Source: CAWUIO01 sp963922455 (GTDB lineage: Bacteria; Bacteroidota; Bacteroidia; Cytophagales; Microscillaceae). From it: a stretch of 64,000 nucleotides of DNA. Under the pieces are notes generated by a model. It was not told the origin of the DNA, made no database searches, and saw nothing but the letters and a program-made list of their open reading frames with translations. The stretch spans positions 1 through 64,000 of the forward strand of contig CAWUIO010000008.1 of the NCBI GenBank assembly GCA_963922455.1, written 5' to 3'. Numbering within the stretch: the stretch's first letter is position 1; each line of letters opens with the position of its first letter. The position numbers and the translations under genes are program-made. Below are positions 9,206 through 18,293 of the stretch, piece after piece.

Positions 9206-9676
9206 CTATAAGACCCTAATTTGTGCCTCCGTACTAACCGGAAAATTGACTGAGTTGGCGATAAAGCACTTACGGTGAGCCTCCTCGTGCAGTTCATAAG
9301 CCTGATCCAGTTTGTCTTGCTCCCGGATCTCAATTTGAGGTTTTAGGGTAACCGACTGAAAAAAACCTCCTTTTTCCACGCTTTCTTCCATCACTCCCTC
9401 GGCGGCATCTACATAAGACTCTACACGTATTTTGGCCACGCTACATAAATGTAAATACCATAACATATGACAAGCCGACAAACTAGCCACCAATAATTCT
9501 TCGGGATTATAATGGGCGGGGTTTCCCCGAAAAGCCGGATCGGATGAAGCCAAGATGGTATGCACTTTTTCTGGAACCGTAATTTCGTGATCACGGCTAT
9601 AAGCCGTATACGATTGCGTCCCCTTGCCTTGGTTACCGGTCCAACGCAATTGAATGGAATATTGATGGGTTTTCAT
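9206..9676 (-). CDS. OsmC/Ohr family peroxiredoxin-like protein
   Basis: A 156-residue OsmC-fold protein of the kind that reduces organic or fatty-acid hydroperoxides in the cytoplasm with two reactive cysteines. The first lies in LLVASLSACHMLWYL, at the start of the central helix, and the second in HRKCFIANSVNFPV near the C terminus; both positions fit the family. It is closer to the YhfA/OsmC-like group than to Ohr, but subgroup is uncertain. It is divergent from the gene at 9810 across a very AT-rich 133-bp promoter region that contains TATTTTTG at 9745-9752. Confidence 0.85.
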   Translation of the reverse strand: MKTHQYSIQLRWTGNQGKGTQSYTAYSRDHEITVPEKVHTILASSDPAFRGNPAHYNPEELLVASLSACHMLWYLHLCSVAKIRVESYVDAAEGVMEESVEKGGFFQSVTLKPQIEIREQDKLDQAYELHEEAHRKCFIANSVNFPVSTEAQIRVL

Positions 9677-9809
9677 AGGTTTTTCGTCTTACTATCAAAT
9701 CTTAGTAAATTGGAATTATTGAAATATTTTTCCAAATTATTTGTTATTTTTGATAAAAAAATATACTTTTAGCTAAAATACAAACCATTTTTAAGCAAAT
9801 AACTAAATT

Positions 9810-10403
9810 TTGAGCAAAAATAATCACCTTGTCGAGTTAAATTTTGAGATCAGCCGACTTTCTCAATTCATTCGCTGGCGGCAAAAATTCCCAGAATTAG
9901 GCTTGGAGGAAGTACCATTTGAACAACTTTGGGAAGAAAACCAGGTAAAATCATCAAGTAGATCCCGGCCCAAGACTAGCTATCGCAAGCTTATTTATCG
10001 TATGGACTACCCAAAAGAAGAGCGAATACTTCTTTTACTGGCCCTAGTGGGTATATGGTATCCATCGTTTTTTGCCAAACACTTTTTGAAAGAGCAAGTA
10101 AGTTACTTGCCCCGGACCCTGACTTGGGAAGAGTTAGACCCATTATGTGGTTTATCTTTTCAAGACCACAACCGAACCCTGTACCCTAGTTTTAATACGT
10201 TTATTTACCTCTTGGCCGGGCAAAATCTCATGAGTAGGGCTCAAGTATTACTTCACCTCTACCGACGCGATTACTGCTTGATAAAAAAAAATATTGTGTA
10301 TAGTGAGAAAACCCATGTAGAGAATTACTTATCGGCTCCTTTGCACGTTCAGCCCACGTGGTTTAGCGCACTTCTTGGCAATAACTCCCTTCGAGTGCCA
10401 TAA
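9810..10403 (+). CDS. Unrecognised protein, possibly an orphan N-terminal region of a Bacteroidota AAA+ ATPase
   Basis: The predicted start is TTG (9810) and gives 197 residues. There is no signal peptide and no Walker motif. By eye, EERILLLLALVGIWYPSF, TLYPSFNTFIYLLAGQN and the following alternating helices resemble the helical region that precedes the AAA+ module in a family of Bacteroidota ATPases, but the ATPase half is missing. It could be a free-standing domain or a remnant. The next coding sequence downstream is on the other strand, so there is no obvious missing half here. The link to those ATPases is from memory and tentative. Confidence 0.5.
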   Translation: MSKNNHLVELNFEISRLSQFIRWRQKFPELGLEEVPFEQLWEENQVKSSSRSRPKTSYRKLIYRMDYPKEERILLLLALVGIWYPSFFAKHFLKEQVSYLPRTLTWEELDPLCGLSFQDHNRTLYPSFNTFIYLLAGQNLMSRAQVLLHLYRRDYCLIKKNIVYSEKTHVENYLSAPLHVQPTWFSALLGNNSLRVP

Positions 10404-10490
10404 GGCGTCTCTAGGAATTAGATAAGCCTGTGCTAGTTTTGTAAAATCCATCGTGATACATCGCAGCTTGCAGTTCCCCAAATGGATTTT

Positions 10491-10621
10491 GGCTTAGGGA
10501 TGGAACGGCCTGTTTGAGCTCGTGTTGGCCCGGGCGTAAAGGCAGCGAGTAGTGACAGCCCGACCCGCGCCAATCCAGATTGACAAGGGGCTGCCTATCT
10601 GTATGGGCGCGGGGAAGCCCC
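10491..10621 (+). repeat. Structured intergenic element, copy 4 (type B)
   Basis: A full 131-bp copy reading left to right. P1 is GGCTT/AAGCC, the P2 covarying pair is A-T, the R/N pair is G/C and P3 is an 8-bp perfect helix CCCGCGCC/GGCGCGGG around 34 nt. It lies between convergent genes, with its tail 26 nt from the DinB stop codon. A possible promoter hexamer region TAGTTTTG (10434-10441) lies upstream of the head, without a clear -33 box. Confidence 0.93.
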
Positions 10622-10647
10622 TGAATGAAATGAGTTCTAATCCTTCC

Positions 10648-11163
10648 TTATTTATTGTGGATATTCAAATCGAAGTCGGCATAAAACCCTAGATCTTGAT
10701 CTTGCAAAAACTTAGTCCAATACGCAATTTGCCCGGTATGATACGAAAAATGCTCCACTACGTGCATAATAATGCCTATCCCCGAATACTCAAAGCCTTG
10801 CACCGACAACACGGTCACCAGGGCGGCCTCATCAGCCTGGGCCATAATGGAGTTGGCTTTCTCGACCACCTGCTTGATTTTTTCCCAAAGTTCTTGCTTT
10901 GTATACCCTTCCCGGGTGCTAAACTCCAGGTCCCGCTCCCGGTGATCGGGGTTTTTCCCAAGCCCAGAAATAATGTATTGGGTTACGTTGCCACATACGT
11001 GCAAAATAAGGTTGGCAATGCTGTTGGACGACTTATTGGGTTGTTGCCAAACCTGTTCTTCACTTAATTGCTTGAGGCATTTCTCAATGCGGGGCAAATT
11101 TAACTCCATATGTTGTATGGCCTGCCTGATAAACTCCGATTGAATCGTGATTTCCTTACTCAT
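10648..11163 (-). CDS. DinB-like superfamily protein
   Basis: A four-helix-bundle protein of about 171 residues beginning MSKEITIQSEF. Three histidines in the DinB positions, in NLILHVCGN, IMHVVEHF and SYHTGQ, would form a metal site. The superfamily includes thiol transferases and many proteins of unknown role. The reading frame stays open 40 codons further upstream to 11283, but that extension would overlap the WG-repeat gene by 40 bp and is not DinB-like, so the start at 11163 is preferred. It follows the WG-repeat gene on the same strand and may be cotranscribed with it. Confidence 0.82.
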   Translation of the reverse strand: MSKEITIQSEFIRQAIQHMELNLPRIEKCLKQLSEEQVWQQPNKSSNSIANLILHVCGNVTQYIISGLGKNPDHRERDLEFSTREGYTKQELWEKIKQVVEKANSIMAQADEAALVTVLSVQGFEYSGIGIIMHVVEHFSYHTGQIAYWTKFLQDQDLGFYADFDLNIHNK

Positions 11164-11243
11164 AGTACGTGCAGTTTGGTAGTGCTTTGGAGTAAATTTA
11201 TACCGGATACCGCAGAATAAAGAATAAAAAAGGAGCAAATACC

Positions 11244-14200
11244 TCAAGGCATAGGCCATATCCAGCCATTTTTCTCGTGCCAATAGCCCAAATCATTATT
11301 GCGCTCGATACGGTACAATCCCTGCCCCATGGCTTGAATAATTTCGTAGATCACCGGAAGCAAGATTTGGCCCTCTTGGTCGGCCAGGCCCTTTAAAAAT
11401 CTTACTTGGACGGCTGCTTTTCCTTCCTTAAAAGGCTTTACTTCGGCAAAACGGGGGGGTATCAAGAGAAAGCCCTCTTGGTTTTCCAAACCAAAATGAT
11501 TGGCCCGGTTAATCAGTTTAATGTAGGGATAGCCCCGATCTAGCCATTCCACATCGTTCCGCAAAGAATGGCTGAATTGTAGCCAGGTGTTTACATAGCG
11601 GTCTCTGCCCTTATGGCTCACCCGGGCAAAACCCTGATAAAAATCACTCACCGACTCATAGCGTGGGTAGAGAAGCACCTTGCCCGATTTATCTAGAAAT
11701 CCCCATTTGCCATTTTTTTGGTAGGCCGCACGCCCCTCATAAAAGGGACGTAGGGAATCGATTTCATTGACCTTAATCCAGTAAGACTTGGCGGGAAGTG
11801 TGGCATGCAACTTGCCGGCTGTATCGATATAATAGGTCTTTCGGTCTTTCTTCACCTGGGCATAGCCTTTAAAAAAACTGTGAGCTTGGGTAAATTGCGG
11901 GGCAATTTTTAGGCTGCCTTGCCTGTCGATGTACCCCCATTGTCCTTTTATTTTCACGGCCGCCATACCTTCTTTGAAGGGCCAGGCTTCTTCAATGGAG
12001 CTGCTTACGGCCCGGTTGCCCGATGGGTCTATAAAATAGCTGGACCCACGATTTTTTTTAACCCAAGCTAGCCCCCAAGAATCAAAAAGGGCTATACGGT
12101 GAAAGTGATTGGGCAATACTTCTTTTCCGTTTTGATCTAATAAGCCTATCATAAGGGAGTGCGATTTTGCCCGAAACACTCGGAAACCATCCGCCCTCAA
12201 AGGGCCAATATAGAGATATTTAGGACGAGCTACCCATTTTCCTTGGGTATCAATCAATCCGTAAGCATTTTTCTTTACATCTAAAGCTACGGCTCGGCCT
12301 CCTTCAAAATCTGAAAGCTTCCCAAATTGACAAGCAATCATTCCCTCTCCATCCTGATAAATATAGCCGTATTTCCGGTTTTTCCGGACCCAAGCTTTGC
12401 CTTCATGAAAGTCTCCTACGCGGCCGTACTGATGTTTTCCTATTTTTTGGCCTTTTTCATCCAGAAAACCCCAGTGATAATTTTCTTTTACCGCTACGCG
12501 TCCCTCCGAAAAATCCCGCACCTCCCGGTAGCCCAAGGTGTCAAAAACCTGGTTATTCTCCGTGATAAACGTCCAACGCTTATTGGCCATTCGTACCGCG
12601 GCTTTGCCTTCAGAAAAGGGCCTAGTTTCTAAATAGCTCAAATCCACCCGTACTTGGCCAGATGAGTCTACAAAACCCCACTGGGGCCTTTCTTGGATAA
12701 GCAAAAAGGGAGAGTTGGCTTCTTCGGGGTTCAAAAAGCTAATTTCTTCAAACTCCAGGGGGATCACTTCACGTCCGCTTGTATCTAAAATTCCAACTTT
12801 CCGGTTTTTCCAGACCCAGGCAAAGCCTCGACTATCAAACTGGCTTATATCATCATAGATTGCGTGGGCTAAAATAGACCCGTTCCGGTGTACCAAGCCC
12901 CATCTTCCCCCTCGGATATCTTGTTTTAACTCAATTCTCCGGGTCCGTAAATTGGCTGGGTAGCCTCCTACATTGCATCGGGATATTTGATTGGCTTGAA
13001 ATGCTTCGGCAAAGAAAATACGCTTGAGTACCTCCACCTCTCCTCTCTGAAGCTGAGGTAAGTTAGGAATACGGCTACCATCTATAAAGACATAGTACCG
13101 ATCCTGACGTGCTACCTTACCCTGCTCAAAATCTCCCAAGGCTTGTTCAATATCCGTGTTGTAATTCGGCCTAATGACATATCGTCCTACTTGGTGATTG
13201 ACCAATCCGTAATACCTAGGTCTATTACTCCCAAAAGACATGCCCGATAAACGTTTATCTTGTCTAATGGAGGTAAGCGGAAGGCTCGGGTGAATCCGTA
13301 TCGCTTCATACAAAGCGGGGATTACTACAGAGTCTTGCGCATTTTTTAAGCCCCATTTTTGGCTGAGCGTATCGTTAAACCAGGTATAATCGCCCACCGT
13401 AACATCGGGCCCAGGGGCTTCGCGCCAACCTAGGGGAGAGACTGGGGCCGAGGGACTAAAATTAGGGCTTACAGGCCTTTGGTTCAGGTTGGGTTGATTG
13501 CTTGGAGGGGTAAAATCCCAAAGGGAGGCTTCATCATTTATTATTTCCAGGCTTTTGGCCTTGACTAGCTTAATGGTTTTTAATTGAGTGAGTGAGTAGC
13601 GGTTTACCGCCCGCCCTTGGTCATTCAATTCTATTACATCCACTCCCCGGAATGGCAGAAAGAGCTTGGCCGTCCTTGCCCGGATTTCAATTTTTTGGTA
13701 CTGGGGGGAGGCTAAAACTTGCCCATAACGGTTTATCAAGCCGTAAGAGGACCCGTTTTTGACTAAGGCTATTTGTTTTTGAAAGGCGCTGATATAGTCA
13801 AATTGGGGGCTTAGGCTTCCCGATTCGCTGGCTATGCCCCATTTTCCATGCGATTTGAGACGAAATAGCCCCGTGGGGTCAAAGCTAATGTAGTCATAGT
13901 TCCCCAAAGGAATTCGGAAAGAATTATCCTCGTCCAGCACCCCCATTTGCTCTCCTTCTCGCACCAAAAAGTGGTCCCGGGGCCACTGGGGAGTGGCAAA
14001 CACTTCAATTTCTTTATATAAAGGGGGAAGTATTGACTTTTTCTGACGGTACCCGAAGACGCCGGAGCGGCCGCCTTGCCTATACCTAGCATATCCTTCT
14101 TGGAGGGGGGCAATTTCATCATAGGCGCAAGCCAAGGCTTCCTCCTTTTGCCAAGTATACAGGCCCACTTTCCCGGCTTTTTTAACGATACAAAATCCGG

Positions 14201-15050
14201 GTTTTAAAGGAAAGATGTCCTGATAAGCTAGGGAGACTAAGTTCTCCCCTTGGGGGCCTATCAAGCCCCATTTATCTTCTTTTCTCACCAGCCAAACCCT
14301 GTCTTGGGGGGCTGGGTTTAGGGCGCAAACACTATCGTACTGAGCCGGGATAATGAGTTGACCTTGCGCATTCGCTAGGCCGTATAGGCTATCTTTTTCT
14401 AGGGAAAAATAATCTTTTTGCCAAGTTATGGCTTGGTACTCGGCCGCCAATATTAATCCTTTTTGGGCATGGAGCAAACCCATGGCCCCATTTTGGAAGA
14501 CCTTGTAAAGATTAGGTCTAATGGGCTCTATATAATCATACCGGGGGGAAATCAAGTAGGAACCTGAAAAGTCGAGAAAACCCTGTTTGCCATTTTTCCA
14601 GACCCGGATCAAATGCGTTTCTCTCTCCGGATCATCGGGATTTTCATATAGCTGTACATTATCATATACACCTGGTAGGAATTGATTCTCCCCGATTCGG
14701 AAAATTTGCCAGGTTTCCGCAAGTAAGGCCAGTAAACTATCGCCTAATGGGCGAATGTTACGGTATTTAAACGGGAGAATCGTATTTCCTTCAAAGTTTA
14801 TTAATCCCAGGTGTTTATCTTTCCGGGCTATGGCTAGGTTTGTCCCATCCACGCTTGCTAGATAAGTATAATGTGGGGGAATGATTACATTCCCTTCGTA
14901 ATCAATGGCGCCCCAAAGCTGATTTTGCTTGATAGGTAAGAATTTCTGTAGACTGGTAGGGGTTTGCGATTTTACCTGGTAAGAAAAGACTGCTGTAAGT
15001 AAAAAGCAAACCCAAACTATAAATTTCTTACACCTGTTGTTTCGTTTCAT
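11244..15050 (-). CDS. Very large exported WG-repeat protein
   Basis: About 1,268 residues made almost entirely of WG beta-repeats, for example KQNQLWGAIDYEGNVIIPP, KDKHLGLINFEGNTILPF and NGKWGFLDKSGKVLLYPRY. They recur every 40-55 residues, with a less repetitive Pro/Asn-rich segment near residues 530-560. A signal peptide follows the methionine chosen at 15050; an upstream ATG at 15068 is also in frame but adds a poorly fitting extension. WG repeats are thought to form beta structures for protein or surface interactions; no enzymatic motif is seen. The array is unusually long for the family. The promoter probably lies in 15051-15230. Confidence 0.85.
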   Translation of the reverse strand: MKRNNRCKKFIVWVCFLLTAVFSYQVKSQTPTSLQKFLPIKQNQLWGAIDYEGNVIIPPHYTYLASVDGTNLAIARKDKHLGLINFEGNTILPFKYRNIRPLGDSLLALLAETWQIFRIGENQFLPGVYDNVQLYENPDDPERETHLIRVWKNGKQGFLDFSGSYLISPRYDYIEPIRPNLYKVFQNGAMGLLHAQKGLILAAEYQAITWQKDYFSLEKDSLYGLANAQGQLIIPAQYDSVCALNPAPQDRVWLVRKEDKWGLIGPQGENLVSLAYQDIFPLKPGFCIVKKAGKVGLYTWQKEEALACAYDEIAPLQEGYARYRQGGRSGVFGYRQKKSILPPLYKEIEVFATPQWPRDHFLVREGEQMGVLDEDNSFRIPLGNYDYISFDPTGLFRLKSHGKWGIASESGSLSPQFDYISAFQKQIALVKNGSSYGLINRYGQVLASPQYQKIEIRARTAKLFLPFRGVDVIELNDQGRAVNRYSLTQLKTIKLVKAKSLEIINDEASLWDFTPPSNQPNLNQRPVSPNFSPSAPVSPLGWREAPGPDVTVGDYTWFNDTLSQKWGLKNAQDSVVIPALYEAIRIHPSLPLTSIRQDKRLSGMSFGSNRPRYYGLVNHQVGRYVIRPNYNTDIEQALGDFEQGKVARQDRYYVFIDGSRIPNLPQLQRGEVEVLKRIFFAEAFQANQISRCNVGGYPANLRTRRIELKQDIRGGRWGLVHRNGSILAHAIYDDISQFDSRGFAWVWKNRKVGILDTSGREVIPLEFEEISFLNPEEANSPFLLIQERPQWGFVDSSGQVRVDLSYLETRPFSEGKAAVRMANKRWTFITENNQVFDTLGYREVRDFSEGRVAVKENYHWGFLDEKGQKIGKHQYGRVGDFHEGKAWVRKNRKYGYIYQDGEGMIACQFGKLSDFEGGRAVALDVKKNAYGLIDTQGKWVARPKYLYIGPLRADGFRVFRAKSHSLMIGLLDQNGKEVLPNHFHRIALFDSWGLAWVKKNRGSSYFIDPSGNRAVSSSIEEAWPFKEGMAAVKIKGQWGYIDRQGSLKIAPQFTQAHSFFKGYAQVKKDRKTYYIDTAGKLHATLPAKSYWIKVNEIDSLRPFYEGRAAYQKNGKWGFLDKSGKVLLYPRYESVSDFYQGFARVSHKGRDRYVNTWLQFSHSLRNDVEWLDRGYPYIKLINRANHFGLENQEGFLLIPPRFAEVKPFKEGKAAVQVRFLKGLADQEGQILLPVIYEIIQAMGQGLYRIERNNDLGYWHEKNGWIWPMP

Positions 15051-15172
15051 TTTTATGTACGTCCACACTTTACGAAAAGTTTTTATTCTCTGAAAATTTT
15101 AGATACTTACTACGGGGCATCCCTCGCTTACAAAGTGTTGCAGGCATACAGAGCTTGTCCCATCTAGGAAGC

Positions 15173-15196
15173 ACGCTCTAAGGGCTAAAAGAGCGT
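15173..15196. repeat. Small inverted repeat upstream of the WG-repeat gene
   Basis: ACGCTCT (15173-15179) pairs with AGAGCGT (15190-15196) across 10 nt. It lies between the start of the WG-repeat gene and the 3' end of the next gene, and could be an operator or a transcript hairpin. Confidence 0.35.
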
Positions 15197-15230
15197 AGGG
15201 ATGTAGGGCTAGGCACCAAAAGGGGGAAAT

Positions 15231-15269
15231 CCTCGGTAAAATCCCAGACCAAGCCAGCTTTTACCGAGG
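15231..15269 (-). terminator. Perfect 11-bp hairpin downstream of the exported protein gene
   Basis: CCTCGGTAAAA (15231-15241) pairs perfectly with TTTTACCGAGG (15259-15269) across a 17-nt loop, 15 nt after the leftward stop codon at 15284. The A/T-rich base of the stem and the broken A-rich stretch to its left make it a probable but imperfect terminator for the leftward gene. Confidence 0.6.
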
Positions 15270-15283
15270 CATCAAAAAGAAGT

Positions 15284-16771
15284 TTATAGGGTATTGATCA
15301 AACGCTGCAAATCTTCTACAGAAGCTACCGGCTCTTCGTAGCTCTTCAAGTCAAACTGCAAAGCTGCTCCGTTTTCGGGTGGGTTTTGTTTGATTTTGTC
15401 AAATGCTTCCTGATCGAATACGGCCACACGGTCTTGGGGCAAGACAGCTACCATTCGGTTTTGCGCCTGAGGGTTGAAACGAAACTTCTCAAAGCTATTC
15501 CATCCCCGAGGGCGGCTATACTGAATGACATTGCCATTGCTAATCAAAAAGATATTGATTTTTCCCTCATCAACCGCTTGTTGGTCTACCTGAAAACTCG
15601 CTTGCACCATCAAAGCTCCCGGATCATTGTAAATACGGTCACAGTTGTATACGCCCATATTTTGAATGCGGAAGGAGCGAACAAAATTAGATTGTCTACG
15701 ATAGAAGGCCTGTTCTTCTTTAATCTTTGCGATGCGTTCGGCATTTTCGGCTTCTACCTTTTTATACGTTTGCATTTTTTGCTCAAAATCCCGCTGGGCT
15801 TGGGCCAGGTTTTGACCACTGAGTACTGGCTTCACCTGGGTCTCGTAGCGATTTTGGGCATTGCTCAAAACCAAACTATAGCTCATAGGCCGCTCCGGCT
15901 TAGGCAACAATTGGGCTTGATTCCACTCCTGAGCAAATACCCAGGCCTGGTCTTGGGGGGCCTCACCCCCACCCAATTCTTTATCAAAGACCCAAATAAT
16001 ACCCTCAAAGCCGGCCAGTTCAGGAAAGTCGGATACATCCAAATCAAACTCAAAAGCTACATCATCGGCTTGTATGCCTTGAGGAGCTAGGGGTTCATCG
16101 GGTAAGATTTCGGATAATTCTTCCTGTAAGGCCTCTAGTTTTTGGCTCTTTTCGGCATTGACCTGGGCGGCTTGTGAAGTGCTTAGCAATTGCCAGTTTC
16201 CAGCAGGCAACTCACTGACCGACTGGGCCTGAAGACTAGGGATAAGGGAAAATGTTTGGCTTAGGGCATTCACCTGATTTTCTGCCAAATAATAGAAGTT
16301 GAACGACTCATCTTTGAGAGAGGCCATATCTACCTGTACCGATTTGTCGGGGGCTATGAAAATGGGCTGACCCTCCTGGTAACCTCTAAACTCAAACATA
16401 CCCGCCGACTCAAAATTAAACCGGCTTCCTGCGCTGTCGTACACCATAGGGATACCTGAGGAAATAATCTCGGCCGAGGAGTGAAACTCCCGGTATTCTA
16501 CATCGATCTTGCCTTGTACGGGCTCTCCCGAAGCGTCCACAAAAGCTTCGGCCGGAATATGGACTTTACTGCCATTTTCCATTTCCAAGACTTGCCCTTG
16601 GCTAGCATCGAGGGCCCAATCTTTGAAGGTTACCTCAAAGTGATCAAAAACCGGTTTTAGGGGCGATTCTTCCCGGACCTCGGTGGTACAAAATTGAGCT
16701 AATAAAAATAGGGAAACTAAGGCTAGAGCTTTAAGCCCGGCCTGTTGCAAACGAAGATTCAGACTACGCAT
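15284..16771 (-). CDS. Exported Bacteroidota protein of unknown function, possible lipoprotein
   Basis: The 495-residue protein has a signal peptide with a weak lipobox-like LLAQFC (Cys 28; the -1 residue Phe is unusual). Residues about 60-180 show a beta-rich module with GSKVHIPAEAFVDASGEPVQGKIDVEYREF, a pattern I associate with large secreted Bacteroidota proteins of unknown role. Two alpha-helical, coiled-coil-like stretches follow (about 200-230 and 320-365, the latter with KVEAENAERIAKIKEEQAFY). The C-terminal part is again beta-rich. No catalytic motif is visible. It has its own 3' hairpin and a 427-bp upstream gap carrying structured repeat copy 5. Confidence 0.7.
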   Translation of the reverse strand: MRSLNLRLQQAGLKALALVSLFLLAQFCTTEVREESPLKPVFDHFEVTFKDWALDASQGQVLEMENGSKVHIPAEAFVDASGEPVQGKIDVEYREFHSSAEIISSGIPMVYDSAGSRFNFESAGMFEFRGYQEGQPIFIAPDKSVQVDMASLKDESFNFYYLAENQVNALSQTFSLIPSLQAQSVSELPAGNWQLLSTSQAAQVNAEKSQKLEALQEELSEILPDEPLAPQGIQADDVAFEFDLDVSDFPELAGFEGIIWVFDKELGGGEAPQDQAWVFAQEWNQAQLLPKPERPMSYSLVLSNAQNRYETQVKPVLSGQNLAQAQRDFEQKMQTYKKVEAENAERIAKIKEEQAFYRRQSNFVRSFRIQNMGVYNCDRIYNDPGALMVQASFQVDQQAVDEGKINIFLISNGNVIQYSRPRGWNSFEKFRFNPQAQNRMVAVLPQDRVAVFDQEAFDKIKQNPPENGAALQFDLKSYEEPVASVEDLQRLINTL

Positions 16772-16981
16772 ACCAATAAAATTTAATTTAACCTGTCCAC
16801 TTTATGAAATACTTGCATGATCTCGGAGCTGGAAATAGCCACGATGATATTTTCCAAACAGTTTAGTTTAGAAATTAAATCAGCGATTCCGAAATTTTAT
16901 GAGAAGGAGGCCAAGACTGCGCTTGTTATACCTACATACTGACAGCCAAGCTCCGAGTGGAGAACATTTTTAAATATTTTT

Positions 16982-17112
16982 GGGGCTTTCCCGCGCTTAT
17001 AAAGATCGGCTACACTATCTACATGGGTGCCGGCGCGGGCCGGGCTTTCGCTACTCGCCGGCTCCCCCACAAACCCGCGGCGGGCTCAGACAGGCCGCTC
17101 TATCCCTAAGCC
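16982..17112 (-). repeat. Structured intergenic element, copy 5 (type B, mosaic)
   Basis: A full 131-bp copy with its head on the right. P1 is GGCTT/AAGCC and P3 is CCCGCGC/GCGCGGG around 36 nt, as in type B. The head reads GGGATAGAGC and the P2 right strand AGCGAAAGCC, so the R/N pair is A/A as in type A copies; the P2 covarying pair is G-C. This mixture shows that the coupled positions do not simply follow one subfamily. It lies in a divergent gap and faces copy 6 head to head. Confidence 0.93.
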
Positions 17113-17198
17113 ATTTTGGGTAGGGGGCCAATGACCTTGGAGTAAGAAAATTTCGTGGAGAAATTAGCCTAGATTCCGTATATTTATTTACACAAAAT

Positions 17199-17744
17199 TT
17201 GATTTTGAAAGCAGATAAACTACCAACTCAACTACATGCCGACTTAAAACCGGGCCCTCGGGTGGATACTTTATTTTTGGAAGAGGTCTTTCCCGCCCTT
17301 GAGCCATTAGGGTATACATTTTTAAAATCACAACCCTCTATACGGAAAAAGCAGGCTTTTTTTGATTATATCACTCGGTGGAATAGCTCCAAATTTAATG
17401 AGGGCCGTGTATCTGTAGATTTTGATCTTGGACTTTATGTCTATGCTCCCTCCTTTCGCCCTTGGGAAAAGAAGTTTTATCAGTTGGAAAAAAATAGGCG
17501 AAATCCCATCTCGGCCAAGGCCCTCTCGATGATTCCAGGTTGGGATTATACTTATTATGAACACAATTGGTATGATGTAGTCAAAAACGATAATATAATC
17601 TTGATGGAGAAGGTGCGGGAAAATCTTTTGGGTCCCGGCCAGCAGTACTTCGATCAATTTAGTGAACTGCCCAAGGCCCTAGCATTTTTGAAAACAGAAG
17701 CCCCCACCCAACTTGAGATAATTATAGACTTAGAAACTGTTTAA
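17199..17744 (+). CDS. Small cytoplasmic protein, possibly DUF4304-like
   Basis: A 181-residue protein with no signal peptide. The N-terminal half (FLEEVFPALEPLGYTFLKSQ, then IRKKQAFFDYITRWNSSKFN and VSVDFDLGLYVYAPSFRPW) resembles the layout of DUF4304-type proteins, which have no known function; this match is tentative. The start shown is TTG. It opens a rightward group of three small genes (17199, 17903, 18294) enclosed by structured repeat copies 5 and 6, which makes the group look like an accessory block. Confidence 0.6.
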   Translation: MILKADKLPTQLHADLKPGPRVDTLFLEEVFPALEPLGYTFLKSQPSIRKKQAFFDYITRWNSSKFNEGRVSVDFDLGLYVYAPSFRPWEKKFYQLEKNRRNPISAKALSMIPGWDYTYYEHNWYDVVKNDNIILMEKVRENLLGPGQQYFDQFSELPKALAFLKTEAPTQLEIIIDLETV

Positions 17745-17902
17745 ATTTAATTATATGGGCTGCAAAGGGCCATTTCGGGAACCTGATTTCATCAAATTCA
17801 TCGCCCGTAGCGCTGCTATGCGCTCCCAATTTGATTTCATCAGAACCCCAAACTGACCCTTTTCGCCGACAAAAAATAAACTTAAACAGTTTCTTATACA
17901 TT

Positions 17903-18091
17903 ATGCAGGAACAATATTTGGCTGCGTATCAAGTATTTTTAGAACACTGGGACTGGTATCAGGCCCAGGAAAAAGATATGCTAAGGCGTCCCCATACAAT
18001 TTATGCTTATAATCGGAGTAAGCCTTTGGGGCAAAGAAGAGGTTTCTTGAATCAATGGGCGGAGCAGGAGGGCTACCCTCCACTAGCTTAA
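17903..18091 (+). CDS. Small hypothetical protein (62 aa)
   Basis: Starting at the ATG at 17903 the product is MQEQYLAAYQVFL onward, 62 residues rich in aromatic and charged residues, with no signal peptide or recognised motif. The frame is open upstream to 17831, but the extra residues look like untranslated leader. It lies in the same direction as its neighbours, 158 nt after the DUF4304-like gene. Coding status is moderately supported by composition and position only. Confidence 0.45.
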   Translation: MQEQYLAAYQVFLEHWDWYQAQEKDMLRRPHTIYAYNRSKPLGQRRGFLNQWAEQEGYPPLA

Positions 18092-18293
18092 TTTTCATTA
18101 GAAGCTATTGTACAAATTATTACGTGTCTTTTTGGGGTTTGTATTCCGATAACGTATAGACAGTTGATAAACTGAAGCGTATAAATTTTGAATCTTTAGA
18201 CGACTGCCACGGGACTTCAATTTAAATAAACCCTGATAATCAGGCAATTAAAATAATTTTAAGCAGTTTCTCATAAGACCTATATACTAAATA

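Noticed and set aside
9012..9278. Open frames running through the structured elements, with recurring peptides such as RDRAACLSS or PHGPRRAQTCRSIP (for example 4385-4771, 9012-9278, 18574-18795, 32591-32806, 55094-55357, 62935-63329)
   Set aside because: The shared peptide is only the translation of the conserved P1/P2 nucleotide blocks in whatever frame happens to be open. Starts, stops and frames differ between copies, and the variable loop breaks any common product. The covariation fits a nucleic-acid fold, not a protein.
11163..11283. N-terminal extension of the DinB gene overlapping the WG-repeat gene
   Set aside because: The family begins at the internal ATG at 11163 and the extension resembles no DinB protein.
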